DNA of 64,000 nucleotides from Seriola aureovittata (lineage: Eukaryota > Chordata > Actinopteri > Carangiformes > Carangidae), in NCBI RefSeq assembly GCF_021018895.1, contig NC_079366.1, forward strand, positions 26,384,770-26,448,769, read 5' to 3'. A program made the position numbers and the translations under genes. Numbering within the stretch: position 1 is the first letter of the stretch; every line of letters starts with the position of its first letter. The notes under the pieces are model-generated. The model was not told the DNA's origin and did no database searches. It saw only the letters and a program-made list of their open reading frames with translations. Of this stretch, positions 53,086 through 64,000 are shown one piece after another.

Positions 53086-55990
53086 CCCTGGCCAACGTGA
53101 CCCCTTGACTTGCAGGTCTTAGCCGTCCCTCAAGAGCCTCTGTCCTCTTGAGAGTTTAAGATGACCGCACCCTCCCCCTGAGCCTTTCTCACGACCCTAC
53201 ATGTCGGCCGCAGGTGCAAAAATACACCAATAAACAAACAAACTGTGAAAACAAACGCAGGCTAATGACGGGACAGCTGCGCTCTGCTCACCAGGGTTCT
53301 CTGCGTTACGAGCTGAATGCTTCTTTATGACTTTCCCTTGAGGAGTTAATGTGTCAGGGAGCGAGAGTGGAGGTGTGTGTTTAACACCTTAAGAGTCACT
53401 ATATGAGTCAATTCTCCATCTGTTTTGAAGATGTCCATAGATTAACACATCTGTACTAAAAGAAAGAAAAACACATCAAGCAAAGTGCACAGTTTTCACC
53501 AGCTGGTTTGTATTTTCAAAACTGTTGCAGATTAGAATATAATTTATTTATTCAGTCCAGTCATGCTCATGTTTACCATGTAAGACTTTTATATATCTGC
53601 TTTTCATATACTGACTAATAGGAACTAAATAATTGACTTTTGTTTGATTTCTCATCATATTTTTAAGCTAAAATGCATAAAAAGAAAGATTGTTAGTAAT
53701 TTTTACAAAGCTCTGCAGCAAATGATTAAACTATAATTATTCAGACTCCCGGTAACACATGAGCATGGCCAAAGAAACCATTTGCAACAACAACACTGAA
53801 CCCTCAACATATTCTGAGATACGTAGAGCAGTACAGCGAACTGACACACTGGTCTGGTATCTGCTTTATTAGTGGTTGAAAAACACTCCACCCTCCAGGA
53901 CGCTAATATTTCAGTCTGATATCACCAATAAAAATACTGGGGCAACATTTGGGGGGCTAAAAATGAATTTTGTGGGTGAGAATATTGCTGCACTGTACTC
54001 AGACCAGGGGCAAGAAATAAGACTCACACGTAAAATTTTCAATAACAAAATCCCATCATCCTCTATGGCCTGCCCTAAAACTATGCCCGTCAGCTACTGA
54101 CACATCCTGAAGTTGTGAAGAAATTATTTGCAGAGAGGTGAAGTCTTTCAATTCTTATTTGGTAAGGTCAGGTTGTATTTTATTTGTTATTTATCCTGCT
54201 AAACCGGCACAGAGTTTTGGTATTTGTGTTATCAAAGACCAACTGTGAGCTAAAATAACATTTATTACTACTCGAGAGTTTACACATGACAAGATAGTTC
54301 CACTGAAATCCACAAATAAAGATTGCAGACAAAGCACAACATGTTCATGCAAATAATAACAATGAAATTTCTGTGTAGAAATACTCCGCTAGAGATTTGT
54401 CTGAGACGCAACGAGAGAGCCAAATCAATAGTAAAGACATATTCTTTATAGTCTGATGCATGACAAACATTTCAGCACTTAAAATTGTGTTTGTCATTAA
54501 AAGCATATGAAGATATAACTTTGGCACTTTGAATATTAGTAAGTCTGAACATCTATAATGAATACAGAGCAATGGGAGAACAGACCTGTGGAGGTGAAGG
54601 TGAGAAAGTCCTGCGTATATAAGGTGCAATGAGGATTAATGTAGATACACGTGTGTCACGCACTTTTGACCTGTCGCTACCTCTGAAGGTGTCACAGTAA
54701 GGCAGTATTACAAAACTCAAGAAGTACATTTTTATACGGTATTTTCTGTATGTGTTGAACATCAGGACCGAGGCTGTTTCAGAAACAGGACGTTTGCACT
54801 CCTTCCATCTTTACTTCTGCAGCATCTGACCCAGTTGGTTCAGTTCGGCCTTGAACATGGACTAAAGCGGTCAGTTGTGCGATCTGAAGAATGTCGAGAG
54901 AAGAGCTCACTGACGATGTATATCGGTTGTCTTCCCTGGAATATCCGTTCACGGCAACTGAAGCATGATTAACGTGTTCACTGGTTACGAGTAGGCGGCT
55001 CAGAGAACTTGGTTAAAGTTATGTGATGCCTATAGTCTTTTCTGGTTGTTTTAAAAAGTTGCTTTTAGCATTTAACCAAAAGAACTGTCTTGTTTTAAAG
55101 TAATGGAGCCTAAAGCTGAGAACATGTGACACAAATCCCACTCTCCAGTATCAAGTCCTGAACTTTGTCCACCACCCACCCTGACCCCGGTTTCCCTCTC
55201 TCTGAGACTGCTGAACTATTATTAATTTAACCAAACTCCGACCTATTAGATAAATATGAAGACATCCTTGCTTGATCTCTAGATTTAAAAAAAAAATTAA
55301 AGTTAGAGTGATTAGACATAAGAACGTTGTGACTGACTGGATTAAATATTTTATGTAAATCTAAAATGTTTTATATGTGCTATATAATAAGGTCACAAAA
55401 AAACTTTGACATCAACTAGCTGTTCTCAAAAAACATTTAATAGTATATAAACTTATGTTTCAGGAGATAACGGTGACTATTCAATTGAGAAATTGGGAAA
55501 TTTACACTAAACTTGTCTGTGTAGATCCTGACTTCTTTTAGAGCAGGTCTATGTATGAGCACTGAGACCTTTACCATTTTCCATAAACCTCAATGCTACA
55601 TAAAGTTTTTAATACACTGAATAAATTCAAAATTGTAATGAATGAGGAGCCATTGTAAAGTCAGCCTCAGTGCAGAGATTAGCTTCTCAGCAAAGTCATT
55701 TCAGATGCGTGTGTCTCTGGTTGTTAGGGCAACTTTTTTCTTTTTTTCCCTCTTCCATCTTCCTCTATGAAAAATCACCCTCTCACGTGAATTCCCAATC
55801 TTCTGTGCGTGACTCTTTTGCTTTAAAAGAATCTTTATTCAACGGTACTTGTGCTCAGAAGGAAGGATGTGAGATTGAAATGTTCAGTCCCGCTGTTTGG
55901 TGAAACACAGTGCGGCGTGTTGTCCTCTGTTTGTTGACATGTGCTGGTGTCTGTGCTTATCTCGTGAATAAAGTAAGAATAGAATAAAGC
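53086..55990. other. Long non-coding stretch without recognised features
   Basis: Mostly AT-rich. I see no gene, microsatellite or recognised repeat family. Short frames (62-94 codons) at 53703, 53876, 54345, 54553 and 55670 have no domain signature. Two aataaa words near 55967-55987 are not attached to any gene. Confidence 0.42.
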
Positions 55991-55994
55991 TACG

Positions 55995-56190
55995 CAGAAA
56001 GCCGGCCTCAGTCTGGCGTGTATGGGAAAGGCTGCCGAGCTAGTAATAGCAGCAGGCATGTGGGAGTGTTTAATGGAGAGTGGAGTAATTTGCGCTTTTT
56101 AATGATGATTAGAGGAGGAAATTGGCTCAGATTTACAGTGTCACTCACCACTGAGACAGAGGAGGGAGAAAATAGAATAAAGGCCTCTAA
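55995..56190. other. Candidate conserved non-coding element
   Basis: Unique block (gctagtaatagcagcaggca; ttaatggagagtggagtaattt; tttttaatgatgattagagg) just before CA arrays. Texture-based call. Confidence 0.3.
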
Positions 56191-56290
56191 ACTGTCTCAC
56201 ACTCGTGTGTGCGTGCGTGCACATGTGTGTCTGTGCACAGGTGTGAGACAGAGAGAGAGACCCGTAACGTACGACTGACCCCCCTCACAA

Positions 56291-56294
<4 letters not shown>

Positions 56295-56329
<35 letters not shown>
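56295..56329. repeat. (CA)n microsatellite
   Basis: About 17 units. Confidence 0.97.
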
Positions 56330-56331
<2 letters not shown>

Positions 56332-56431
56332 CCACTTCCAGAGGAAATGTATCACTTAAACCAACTGCAGCTCAGCTCACAGAACCTAATGAATCTGGAC
56401 TCAATTTTACGCCTAGCTGCCCTTCCAACTG

Positions 56432-56469
56432 ACACACACACACACACACACAACACACACACACACACT
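56432..56469. repeat. (CA)n microsatellite with phase break
   Basis: About 18 units with one AA interruption. Confidence 0.96.
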
Positions 56470-58023
56470 CTCTCGCCCTCACACACACAAACACTTATAC
56501 GGAGCCAGTCTTACCTATAGCTCGGCGGTAGTCTTAATGTAAAGAGGAAATTGGAAAAGTGTGATTACGGCACTGATTGGCAGAAGAGTCTTTTCTCAGT
56601 CTTTTCTGTCTTCTCATCGACACTTTATTCTCCTTTTGACCTCTCCATTATCCAATGAAAACCTCCTGACATACAACTTTGGCTCGTCTCGGCCCTTTAT
56701 CGCTCCGTTACACCACTTGCTCCCACATCTTTTTTTCCCACTGATTGCACTATATGCCTATTAATAGAGTGAAGAAAAAGTGCAGTGGAGGAATAAAAAG
56801 TTGGTTTGTATATTTACAAAATGAGCCGGCTCTTGTCTATGGGAAGGTTTTGAAGGCAGAGCAGTTAACGTGATCTTCAGACCAAACAGCCATTTCGTTT
56901 ACAGCTAAATTACTGCGTCTGACATTCATGTCTTGTTCGCTGCACAAGCTAGCTTTCAGTTAGCATAGGCGATGGCAGTTGATGTTGTCACCAGTAAACA
57001 GTCTGCTGATTGAGTATTACATGACAAGATGTCCTAATTCGTCAATTCTCAACCCGTCAGGGAGTAACATTAGCTTGTAAGTTAGCAAACGTCTGGCCGT
57101 TCTCAGTCCGGGTTCTCCTCTGTACTTGGGTTCTTGCTGTTCCGAGTCACATCTAGCCAGACACGGATCATTTATCCACAAGTGTTCTTGTGTGGACGTG
57201 GGACAGCTAGACTAAATGTCCCAGAAAACAAATGGCTCAAAGCTGTTGAAAATTTGTTTGTTATTATAGCAACAGCTAATATCGCAGTGGTGATTTATCT
57301 CTAATTTATCTTTGTTTAATTTAATATTCATTCCTGCAAGTTAAGTTACAAAAACCTGTACAGCTGCGTCAGTCTCATTCAGGCTTGTCACCATCTTTGT
57401 GGCTATTTATTTATTTATTTTATCTGGTTCTGGCACATCAACGTTGTTTGTCCTACAAAGCAGTGATGAGTTTGTTTGTTTTCTCAACCAGGAAAAACAT
57501 CTGTTAATGCTGTTTGTTGTTTTTGTTTTTTTAAGTAAATGAGTGTTACATTTCAGAAATCTGAAACCAAGCTAGTTGAGATTTCCCTGACTGGGGCCCA
57601 GCTTGGTAACGTCACCGTATTTAGTCAACTGAGATTCATCTGGTTCTTTCTCCAACCAGGGAAACAGGAAGTGACCAGAATCACTGCCAGAGTCTGAGAT
57701 GTGGGCGGCGACCGAGAGGTCTGGAAACCAGGTACCTACAACTCTCTTCAAAAGCAATGTGAAATTTTCTAAAGCTGGGTGTCATCTTTTAAATGTTAAA
57801 TGCAAATATTTCAGAACAAAACTCTTCAGTTTGGTGAAAACAAGCTGAACGGGTCTCCCACCTCCACTGAGGTCGCTGAGTTTTGAGTGAAAAGCTCTTG
57901 AAAATGGTTATAAAAAAATGACATTTAGTATAAAATCACTCAAACTATTTTGATCGTACGTAAGAGAGCAACCCTTAAAATACGGGTCTGTTATGGTTCA
58001 TGCAAACCACCCAAAATATCTCC

Positions 58024-58025
<2 letters not shown>
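56470..58025. other. Non-coding stretch
   Basis: No gene or repeat family recognised. A short (TTTA)n run lies at 57406-57422. Confidence 0.42.
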
Positions 58026-58067
<42 letters not shown>

Positions 58068-58079
58068 CACACACACACA
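58026..58079. repeat. (CA)n microsatellite
   Basis: About 19 units, a GG interruption, then about seven more. Confidence 0.97.
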
Positions 58080-58914
58080 AATCACGTCACATACATTCTG
58101 TAATTCTGAAGATGAGCTGTGCGGCTTTTTTTTTTTTTGCGGGTGGAGAGCCGTAGCATGCATTTCTCCATTAAGATATGTAAATTCATAATCTCTCAAA
58201 AGCCAAGCCCATTTTTACATCCATTTCTGTCTGTCATTCAAACAGTCTTCATTCTCTCCTTCTATCGAGCTTTTTCCTCTTTATTTTTCTTTTTTTTCTG
58301 CCTCTGTCTTGTGGTTTGTATGTCTGTCTTTCTGCTCCGTCACCCTCTCCCCTCTGCCTGCACCCAAACAGCACAACGCCAACGAAGGAGACTTGTCTCG
58401 TCCCTAAAGGCCAATTGTCAGGCATAATTACCATCAGAGAATTAGAGGTTGAAAAAGCAGATTAGATTAGGGCGTACGTGTTTCATTTTTCTCCCCCCTC
58501 CTTCTCTTTTTGCATTGTTCCTCTACGCTCTTTATTTTTCTCATTATTACACCATTAGAGAAATGAAGAAATGGAAAATTAAGAGTGCTTGAAAACAATG
58601 TGGAAGAACCTGCCGGGGGAAAATGGTTTGCAGTCGGTAGTTTGCATTAAGGATCAAGCTCAACAACCAACACATTTTTTATATCGATTAGTCTGTCCGT
58701 TATTTTTAGATAACTTGTTTAGTGTAAGAAAATCTAATAAAATAGTGTCATCTGTGAGTGACGTCTGTAAATGTCGTCTTTTGTTTCGCTAACAAGCAAA
58801 AAGAAATCACTTCAATTTGAACAACTGAGAAAAGCAGCAACGTTTAAGAAGCAAGAAACAGAATGTTTGGCATTTTTTAACAATCTATAAAATGGCAATG
58901 TGAAAGGGGTTGTT
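58080..58914. other. Non-coding stretch with a unique block
   Basis: T-run at 58125-58138. 58405-58600 (ggccaattgtcaggcataat; ttaccatcagagaattagag; attattacaccattagag) is a weak conserved-element candidate. Nothing else recognised. Confidence 0.33.
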
Positions 58915-59120
58915 TGTAAAGGTGAACTTACACAGGCAGCTTTAAAAACACCACAGTGCACCACCTGCTCTGCAACAAATAGCAGACGCAGTTAGCAACT
59001 AGCTGCTAGTGGAACATCCAGCAGCTACAGAGCCTCATATTTCGCTCAGGAGTTGGTAGAGACCAAAAACAGAGAGAAAAGAGTGTGAATATTGGACATG
59101 AACACAACCTCCAAATGAAT
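58915..59120 (+). mobile_element. Possible dispersed repeat (family H)
   Basis: 'agttagcaactagctgctagtgga', 'agcagctacagagcctcatatttcgctcaggagttggtagagaccaaaaacagag' and 'gtgaatattgg' resemble a teleost repeat from memory. There is no second copy here. Confidence 0.38.
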
Positions 59121-59743
59121 AATGTTGAAAATACTGTAACTGTTTCCTAAAAAGTTTGCCTTACCAACTTTTACCCATTTTCTGAAAAAACTTGATGTTA
59201 ACTGAAATCTTTCTTTTCTTTTCTCTTTCTCGGCCTCTCTTTTGACTTTTATTGGACTGGCTCTAACTTGCTGATCCTCCTCCTCTCCCTCTTCCGCTGA
59301 CATGTCTCGCACCCTCAGCCTTGGCTAGCTGGTTAGCAGATTAGCTTGTTGAAGTCGTCATTGATGTTTTCACCCTAGTAACTGCTGTTCTCTTGCTTCA
59401 GTATCGTTCCCCTCGCTCAGGTCATCAGCTGTTCTCCGAAACACGACATTAAAAACCATCACAATGCATTTCATCAGTCACATGCCTTAAAAACAACACA
59501 ATCATATATTAAGTGTGTGCGTCTCATCCAGTCTTTGTGGGTTAAAAGGTGATATATCAATATTGCGTTGGTCTTGTTTACACTGCCCCCAAGTGGCCAA
59601 AAAATCAGTTATTGCGGATTTAATAAATTAGTCCATCGACCAATGACTCAACGACTCAACTAATCATTTCATCATTCACATTAATGTTAGATGTAGTTCT
59701 GTGCTTATAGGGTCTAAGAATAGAAACTAATGTGAACACATAC
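59121..59743. other. Non-coding stretch
   Basis: 59300-59345 has ggctagctggttagcagatt, similar to the words at 52911. No other feature. Confidence 0.4.
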
Positions 59744-59780
59744 AGACACACACACAAACACACACATACACACACACACT
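59744..59780. repeat. (CA)n, interrupted
   Basis: CA runs broken by AA and TA. A second short array with CG steps lies at 59883-59915. Confidence 0.93.
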
Positions 59781-60097
59781 TATTGATCGACTGGGCAAAC
59801 CTTCAATAAAACTCCCCCCTCTGCAGTTGTTTACCCACCTCCAACAAACATACACAGACATGCAAACTGCATAATTGCCAGCCCACACACACACACGTGC
59901 GCGCACACACACACATCTAAACACACTTACACTTTCTCTAAAGCGCAGACACAACCACAAACAAGTGTAGCATGATAGTATTTGATAGTGAGGAGGAAAG
60001 CTTGATTTTGGTCCTCTGGCACCCTGGAGTTTGGATCCTGTCCCTGCTCTTTGGCTATCCTCTGTCCTCTCTGCCTTGCCAACTCTGCCGTTGTCTT

Positions 60098-60101
<4 letters not shown>

Positions 60102-60145
<44 letters not shown>
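60102..60145. repeat. (CA)n microsatellite
   Basis: About 21 units. Confidence 0.98.
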
Positions 60146-60147
<2 letters not shown>

Positions 60148-60353
60148 CATGCCAACTGTTACACTATCCAAGCCAGAATGACCATGTGTTGTTGTATCCT
60201 TCTAATGTCTCCATCATAACAGCAGCTCTTCTAATCGCACTTGATCACTTCCATGACACGACACGGTTTCCTTTCTTTGCTAATATCCTCCTATTCTCCT
60301 CTGGTATTCAGATCAATAGCGGGCCGACATCATTAAAATGCAGCCGGCTGATC

Positions 60354-60355
<2 letters not shown>

Positions 60356-60409
<54 letters not shown>
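60356..60409. repeat. (CA)n microsatellite
   Basis: About 26 units. Confidence 0.98.
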
Positions 60410-60411
<2 letters not shown>

Positions 60412-60412
<1 letters not shown>

Positions 60413-60600
60413 CTCCTAGAATCAACACAATAATTGAAATATTTTCAACCTGATTAGGTCTGGCCTGCTGGCTGGGTCGGTTGCTAGGGCTGTGCTCCCT
60501 GGTTGCTAGGGGGAGTAAATCATCTGGCATTATTTGATTTCTGTTCCAGATATGAAACCGTTACCGCGGCGATTAAATGTCTCACAGCTTAGACACCTTG
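60412..60600. other. Candidate conserved non-coding element with repeated X-box half sites
   Basis: Unique block between CA and GA-rich DNA. ggttgctaggg occurs twice (60479-60489 and 60501-60511), 22 bp apart, followed by tgaaaccgttaccgcggcga. The half sites resemble RFX half sites (GTTGCY). Confidence 0.33.
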
Positions 60601-60730
60601 AGGGGGGGAAAAGACTGAGGAAGAGAAAACGGAGAGAGACCGAGAGAGAGATTAAGTTGAGGAGGGGAGGGAGGGAGAAGCCCCTTGTGAGAAAGAAATA
60701 TGAGAAAAGGTGAGAATGATGATGCCTAAA

Positions 60731-60736
<6 letters not shown>

Positions 60737-60782
<46 letters not shown>

Positions 60783-60790
60783 AAGAGAGA
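60737..60790. repeat. Compound (GT)n-(GA)n microsatellite
   Basis: About 19 GT units, then a GA-rich run. Confidence 0.97.
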
Positions 60791-60983
60791 ATAACAGGGT
60801 AATAAGGATGAAATGTTTTCCTGCACTTCCATGTCTCAGTTGGCTGTTCTTTCCTCCTGACGACTGACAGGTTAGTGTGTATGTGTGCGTGTGTGTGTGT
60901 GCGTGTGCGCGCATGTGTGACAATAACGTGTTTATGCGAGCATGCATGCACAGTTTCCGATGGGGCTGACAGGCATGCGTCCT

Positions 60984-60984
<1 letters not shown>

Positions 60985-61031
<47 letters not shown>
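60985..61031. repeat. (GT)n microsatellite
   Basis: About 23 units. Preceded at 60873-60918 by a mixed GT/GC run including gcgcgc steps. Confidence 0.98.
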
Positions 61032-61035
<4 letters not shown>

Positions 61036-61689
61036 CTCTGGAGTTGTTTGCACTGTGTTGATATAGCGATGTCTACAGAGTCACGGTGAGGGCACGGGGA
61101 TCTGCCCACCAATGGGAGCTGTGGGCGTTCTCACATGTTTATAAAACACAAACTGAACCAAGCGCTCCCACTGGAACACACGTTCACGGAGAAGAGGGAG
61201 ACGAGCAGAGGAACAAGGAGAGACAGCGTGAAGGGGAATGATGGATGTTATTTTACTTTACTCTTCTTTAATAATTCAAGTAGTTATTCAGTAAATAGTT
61301 TCATGAAAACACAGCCAGGTGTGCTATTACCATCACTGCTTATTATTTAATTATTTACATATGAATTGGCCTCAGACAGTATATGTCTAAAAACAAAGCA
61401 GCTACAATGACGATAATGTTTGATCCGTCTAAAAATGACATGAGACAAAATATACAAACCTTCATGTGTAAGGCTGATCTTCAAACCTAAATACTGTTTG
61501 TGTGACGACCAGAATGTGTCTGTGGCATCAATCATCATTCATCAATCAGATTGTCACCAGGCATTCAGACAGGAAGTGGCAGTGTTTGAAAACACACTGT
61601 GAATTAGTGTGGGCATGTTGGAGGTCTGAAATACAGTCTGGAAAAAGAACATCTATGAGTTTGAAGAACTACTAAACACTGCAGCTGTG
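61032..61689. other. Non-coding stretch
   Basis: No recognised gene or repeat. Confidence 0.42.
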
Positions 61690-62105
61690 TCCCGGTCCAG
61701 GAGCCACATGCAGCATCCGAAGACCGATAGTGTCACAGCGCCGCGACTCGGCGATCCCATTTCGAAGGCTCCTTCAAATGCGGCCGTCTTTGCCTGGACA
61801 AGGATCCACCTGTTGGATCCTTAGTGGCGCCGGTAATGAAAGCGAACAACGACAGAGAGGATTACACTTTTAAATGTATGTATTTAAAAGTTTTAGGTTT
61901 GAGCAGACAACGGTACATCTGTGAAAACCACAGGCCTTCAAACCTCACGTTCTCCATCTTTGTGGAAATAAAGTTTAGTGTTGTCTATGTTGCTGACGGG
62001 AGCTGCGCTGTGCGACGCAAAAACTCCCCGTAGACCAAACCGCCTCGTTTCGGTTCAGCCTTCGCGTAGACCGCGTCCCCTGAAGGATGCGGCTCTTCAA
62101 TATTA
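61690..62105 (+). mobile_element. Dispersed repeat family E, copy 2
   Basis: Aligns with the reverse complement of 27925-28385 through ggtaatgaaa, acaacgacagagag and cacttttaaatgta (61832-61880), then 'gaaaaccacaggcctt' and the 'gtagaccgcgtcccctgaagg' end. It has CpG-rich subterminal 'cgaagg'/'gaaggatgcgg' words at both ends. No coding capacity. Confidence 0.7.
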
Positions 62106-62579
62106 AGCCACTATATGGTGACAATCATTTTACCCTGCATTGAAACAATTACAAGGTAAACAGTAGAATTACTCTGTCCATGTTACAAATAAGTCAATAT
62201 GTATTGATCAACCAACTCGGTGCATTGCCATCATGTCACATTTGACGCTTCAGAAGTTGAACCTCTTTGTCGGAGCTTTCTGCGTCGCAGCCGTAACAGA
62301 GCAAATCCGCTACAGCAAGTAGTCGAGTGCAGAGTGAAGAACAGCTGATGATCAGACAAAGCAATTAACTACAGCAGAATGTAAATAAATGTAAATAATC
62401 ACAGCATTAATTTAATGCCCTGTTGTGATTGGACAACAGAGATACAGAGTGTTGTGAATGTGGAGATGCTCTAAATGAACTTTTCCACCTTTTTATTGCC
62501 AAATAGTAAAACTGTAGCCATCATCATTTCTGCCTTCTGTCAATACCAACATCCCACTGGAAGCACATTGCGGAGGTCT

Positions 62580-62582
<3 letters not shown>
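62106..62582. other. Non-coding stretch
   Basis: No recognised feature. Confidence 0.4.

Positions 62583-62636
<54 letters not shown>
62583..62636. repeat. (GT)n microsatellite
   Basis: 27 uninterrupted units. Confidence 0.98.
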
Positions 62637-62637
<1 letters not shown>

Positions 62638-62964
62638 TCAAAGTTCACTTCAGTTGAAGTGTGGCTGCTCAAACCTGGCAGAAAATCAGTGTAGTGCTTG
62701 CAGCTATGGCTCACACACTTCTCTCTGTCAGTGAAATAAAGGCTTTGTTTTGTGCAGCGTTAAACTTACTGCATTTGACAAGTCACAGAAATGTTTTTGG
62801 AGCACCTGTGCCAACACAGTGCTCCTGTATAAATAAATTAAGCAACATTTTTTTTTTTTTTTTTTTTAACGCCGCGATAAAGTTTCCTGAGGGAAATCAG
62901 GACAGATGACTAATTTAGATTATTTCTTATTTATTTAGACAAGTTTTTCTACCAATTCAGGCTC
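62637..62964. other. Non-coding stretch
   Basis: T-run at about 62849-62868; nothing else recognised. Confidence 0.45.
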
Positions 62965-63024
62965 CTAGAAACTCTTGATACACAGCTAAACTGTGGCAGT
63001 AAATACGTTTTGAAGGAAACGCAA
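62965..63024 (+). mobile_element. Family B-like fragment
   Basis: 'ctcctagaaac', 'cagctaaact' and 'aaatacgttttgaaggaaacgcaa' parallel the start of family B copy 1 (6370-6440). Confidence 0.45.
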
Positions 63025-63120
63025 CCTGGTTCGACTCGATCATTTGCGGCATGTTATTCCCCCATTCTCCCCTTTTTCCTGTCTGTCTCCCCCGTTACTG
63101 TCCAATAAAGACATAAAACA
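63025..63120 (+). mobile_element. tRNA-derived SINE, B-box and tail
   Basis: ctggttcgactcgatc (B-box-like), then 'tttgcggcatgttattcc', 'ctttttcctgtctgtctc' and 'gtccaataaagacataaaac'. This is the plus-strand version of the SINE at 32700-32856. The A-box half is missing. Confidence 0.65.
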
Positions 63121-63382
63121 ATTAGGAAATGTTGCTAATTAAGGGATTAGTGAGTCAAGTGTTAGTGAAATGTTCACTGACGTTGTATTTCATTAGTTTT
63201 CCCATAAATATTTTATCTTGCAGTGGTACATCCATTTACTGCAGCATTATTTAGCCTTTGTGCGATTACAGTCGCTGCACAAAGTGATGTCGCCACAGAC
63301 GGGACTCAGTGTCACGGAGTCGGGTGCATCCCGACCACGTACTTCATTCCCTCCAAAAACAGAAAGGAAAAAATGAAAGTGC
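63121..63382. other. Non-coding stretch, possibly part of family B (minus)
   Basis: Contains the near-palindrome gtcgggtgcatcccgac (63319-63335). Otherwise unremarkable. Confidence 0.35.
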
Positions 63383-63480
63383 TGCCTCTGAACATAATCC
63401 AGCCAGTGATTTACATTTGTCACAACAATGTAATTGCTAAAACAGGTTTGATTTTCACGCGAATCACACACATTGTGCAA
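63383..63480 (-). mobile_element. Dispersed repeat family B, inverted fragment
   Basis: 63383-63404 is the exact reverse complement of 15781-15802 in copy 3. The similarity extends to 'gtgatttacatttgt' against 'acatttatgtac'. Confidence 0.6.
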
Positions 63481-63686
63481 ATTTTGACAGTGAAATTTTT
63501 AAATTCTTCCCGTCATCATCATTTTTATTGAGCGTCAGAACAGCTGCTGTACGCATCCGCTCCTCCACGGTGTGTTTTGACCTCTGACAGGCCACATGGA
63601 GCCAGCAAGCCCTGTCTGATAGGATTACTGCAGTACGCACTTGTATTTGTATGTTGTTGTCTATGGCTGGCTTTCTGTCCTCCTCT
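63481..63686. other. Non-coding stretch
   Basis: No recognised feature. Confidence 0.4.
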
Positions 63687-63707
63687 CCCCCTCCCTCCCT
63701 CCCTCCC

Positions 63708-63740
<33 letters not shown>
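63687..63740. repeat. Compound (CCCT)n-(GT)n microsatellite
   Basis: About six CCCT units, then about 15 GT units. Confidence 0.97.
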
Positions 63741-63742
<2 letters not shown>

Positions 63743-64000
63743 AGCAAAGTGTTTCTAACCGTGGTGAACATGGTTGAGTAATATAAAGCTACTTGAACGC
63801 TCTGACAGATGGAGAGATGAAAATGAAAGAGGAAGAGAAACGATTGTGTACCACTCGCAGCACTCCACGTGAAGAGCCCCCAGACCGTTTTATGTCAAGC
63901 ACCCCAAATAGTTCTGTATTTGATCACGGACCCCCAACGTCCCCCCCCCCCCCCCTTTTTGATACGTTGGTGCCCTTCATAGTGTCAGCGACCTGGTTGA
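63741..64000. other. Non-coding stretch with poly-C run
   Basis: Poly-C of 15 nt at 63941-63955 followed by T5. 63870-63940 ('gagcccccagaccg', 'acggacccccaacg') has the look of a hAT-type repeat cut by the window edge, not confirmed. Confidence 0.45.

Noticed and set aside
55960..55990. AATAAA words as a gene's polyadenylation signal
   Set aside because: No coding sequence upstream on that strand, and the word is frequent in AT-rich DNA.
59727..60155. 142-codon minus-strand frame with Cys-Val runs
   Set aside because: Cys-Val runs are read-through of (CA)n on the opposite strand.

Overview
This window looks like non-coding nuclear DNA from a ray-finned fish, most likely a percomorph teleost. 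The reasons are the very high density of (CA)n/(GT)n microsatellites (about 40 arrays), dispersed repeats whose sequences I recognise as common in teleost genomes, a BED-type hAT transposon remnant, and long polypurine/polypyrimidine tracts. I find no supportable protein-coding gene, tRNA gene, rRNA gene or CRISPR array. The open reading frames that exist are short and are explained by dinucleotide repeats (Cys-Val or His-Thr runs), by CT-rich tracts (Ser/Leu/Phe runs) or by chance. The window is therefore either intergenic or lies inside a very large intron; the sequence alone does not decide which.

Layout. 0-7 kb: a transposon-rich stretch with two MITE copies (family A), a minus-strand SINE, a complete 958-bp hAT deletion derivative with an 8-bp target duplication, and a family B repeat. 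7.4-9.6 kb: unique, possibly conserved DNA around a 729-bp pyrimidine tract, with an X-box palindrome near 9.38 kb. 10-17 kb: more A and B copies and dense CA/GT arrays. 17-24 kb: AT-rich decayed repeats (families D, G, I, J). 24.3-28.4 kb: a long-TIR MITE and copies of families D, K, A and E. 28.5-32.1 kb: mostly unique, with the best candidate conserved non-coding elements and one GC-rich exon-like island at 31.0 kb. 32.2-33.3 kb and 37.4-38.2 kb: nested or abutting repeat clusters. 34-37.3 kb: candidate regulatory DNA and compound microsatellites. 38.8-47.7 kb: a foldback, a five-unit 35-bp minisatellite, a poly-C/(CA)n block and an 18-bp-arm hairpin with opposed CCAAT boxes. 47.9-61 kb: candidate regulatory segments between microsatellites. 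61.7-64 kb: repeat families E and B and a SINE tail.

No genes work together here. What may be functional is a set of unique, AT-core-rich segments lying between microsatellites, some with palindromic RFX-type X-box motifs. Their conservation cannot be tested without an alignment. The dispersed-repeat families are named A to L for this report only. Where two copies occur in the window the relationship was read directly by eye. Where only one copy occurs the call rests on remembered teleost repeat sequences and carries lower confidence.
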